From Bacteroidales bacterium (GTDB lineage Bacteria; Bacteroidota; Bacteroidia; Bacteroidales; Marinilabiliaceae): a stretch of 64,000 nt of DNA. Made by a program: the position numbers and the translations under genes. Location of the stretch: NCBI GenBank assembly GCA_024401295.1, contig JAKSLG010000003.1:107927-171926 (forward strand). The letters are read 5' to 3'. Below the pieces are notes generated by a model, which had not been told where the DNA came from, did no database searches, and worked only from the letters and a program-made list of their open reading frames with translations. The stretch's first letter is position 1, and each line of letters begins with the position of its first letter. Positions 63,987-64,000 of the stretch are shown one piece after another.

Positions 63987-64000
63987 TATTTCTCAATAAT
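63986..64000 (-). CDS. rplC: 50S ribosomal protein L3, last codons (5' part outside window)
   Basis: Reading the minus strand from base 64000 gives Ile-Ile-Glu-Lys-stop, with TAA at 63988-63986 overlapping the rplD ATG. Bacteroidota L3 proteins end in a similar IEK tail and rplC always precedes rplD in the S10 operon, so this is the rplC 3' end. Only four residues are visible. Confidence 0.75.

Noticed and set aside
1-64000. tRNA or rRNA genes, insertion sequences, prophage genes
   Set aside because: Reading the intergenic gaps gave no cloverleaf with conserved T-arm, no rRNA sequence, no transposase and no phage gene that I could recognise.

Overview
The window reads as chromosomal DNA of a member of the Bacteroidales (phylum Bacteroidota). 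The grounds are repeated promoter boxes of the Bacteroidota type (TAnnTTTG at -7, several with a TTTG-like -33 box 19-21 bases upstream), generally poor Shine-Dalgarno sequences, and lineage-typical genes: an HU-domain/SPOR membrane protein, DUF4831, DUF4286 next to ruvC, a Wzi-type outer-membrane protein, a long QueA and the order rplU-rpmA-serS. Genus cannot be fixed from the sequence alone.

Layout. 1-5 kb (minus): an MBL-fold hydrolase cut by the window edge, a membrane glycosyltransferase (GT), the HU/SPOR protein and an ABC-F ATPase. 4.9-9.4 kb (plus): GT8, GT2 and a large GT2-GT4 fusion. 9.4-16.4 kb (minus): a surface-glycan operon of Wzi-like porin, MsbA-like ABC exporter, GT4 and phosphoethanolamine-transferase-like enzyme, with hisS upstream behind its own terminator. 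18-21.8 kb (plus): cobalamin-dependent metH. 21.9-28.3 kb (minus): nucleotide-sugar dehydrogenase, hflX, PBP1A, DUF502 protein, thioesterase and a lipoprotein. 28.4-34.2 kb (plus): an O-antigen/capsule-type operon of GT2, FdtA-like isomerase, FemAB-like acyltransferase, FdtB-like aminotransferase, Wzx flippase and acyltransferase 3. 34.2-40.8 kb (minus): an unusual run of Ser/Thr kinase, thyA, folA, exonuclease, hexapeptide protein and three glycosyltransferases. 41-42 kb: a lipoprotein and a rod-shaped structured RNA, probably 6S RNA. 42-50.8 kb (plus): DUF4286, ruvC, queA, a large ABC-2 transporter, a YhcC-type radical SAM protein, DUF4831 and pepD. 50.9-64 kb (minus): recA, serS, rpmA, rplU, then the S10-spc ribosomal cluster from secY back to the last codons of rplC.

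How it fits together. Two glycan-related stretches (about 1-16 kb and 27-37 kb) supply sugar-nucleotide modification, glycosyl transfer, flipping or export and outer-membrane placement, interleaved with housekeeping genes. FdtA and FdtB homologues imply a dTDP-3-amino-3,6-dideoxyhexose; RmlA/RmlB, which would make its precursor, are not here. No Wzy, Wza or Wzc is recognisable, so the glycan system is incomplete in this window.

The most notable items are the candidate 6S RNA with its own promoter, a repeated accessory domain shared by two glycosyltransferases, a nucleotide-sugar dehydrogenase with altered active-site-loop residues, a FemAB-type protein sitting where an FdtC acetylase would be expected, a GT2 lacking one DxD aspartate, and secY ending in a strong terminator instead of running on into map-infA-rpmJ. 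I saw no tRNA, rRNA, CRISPR array, prophage or insertion sequence.
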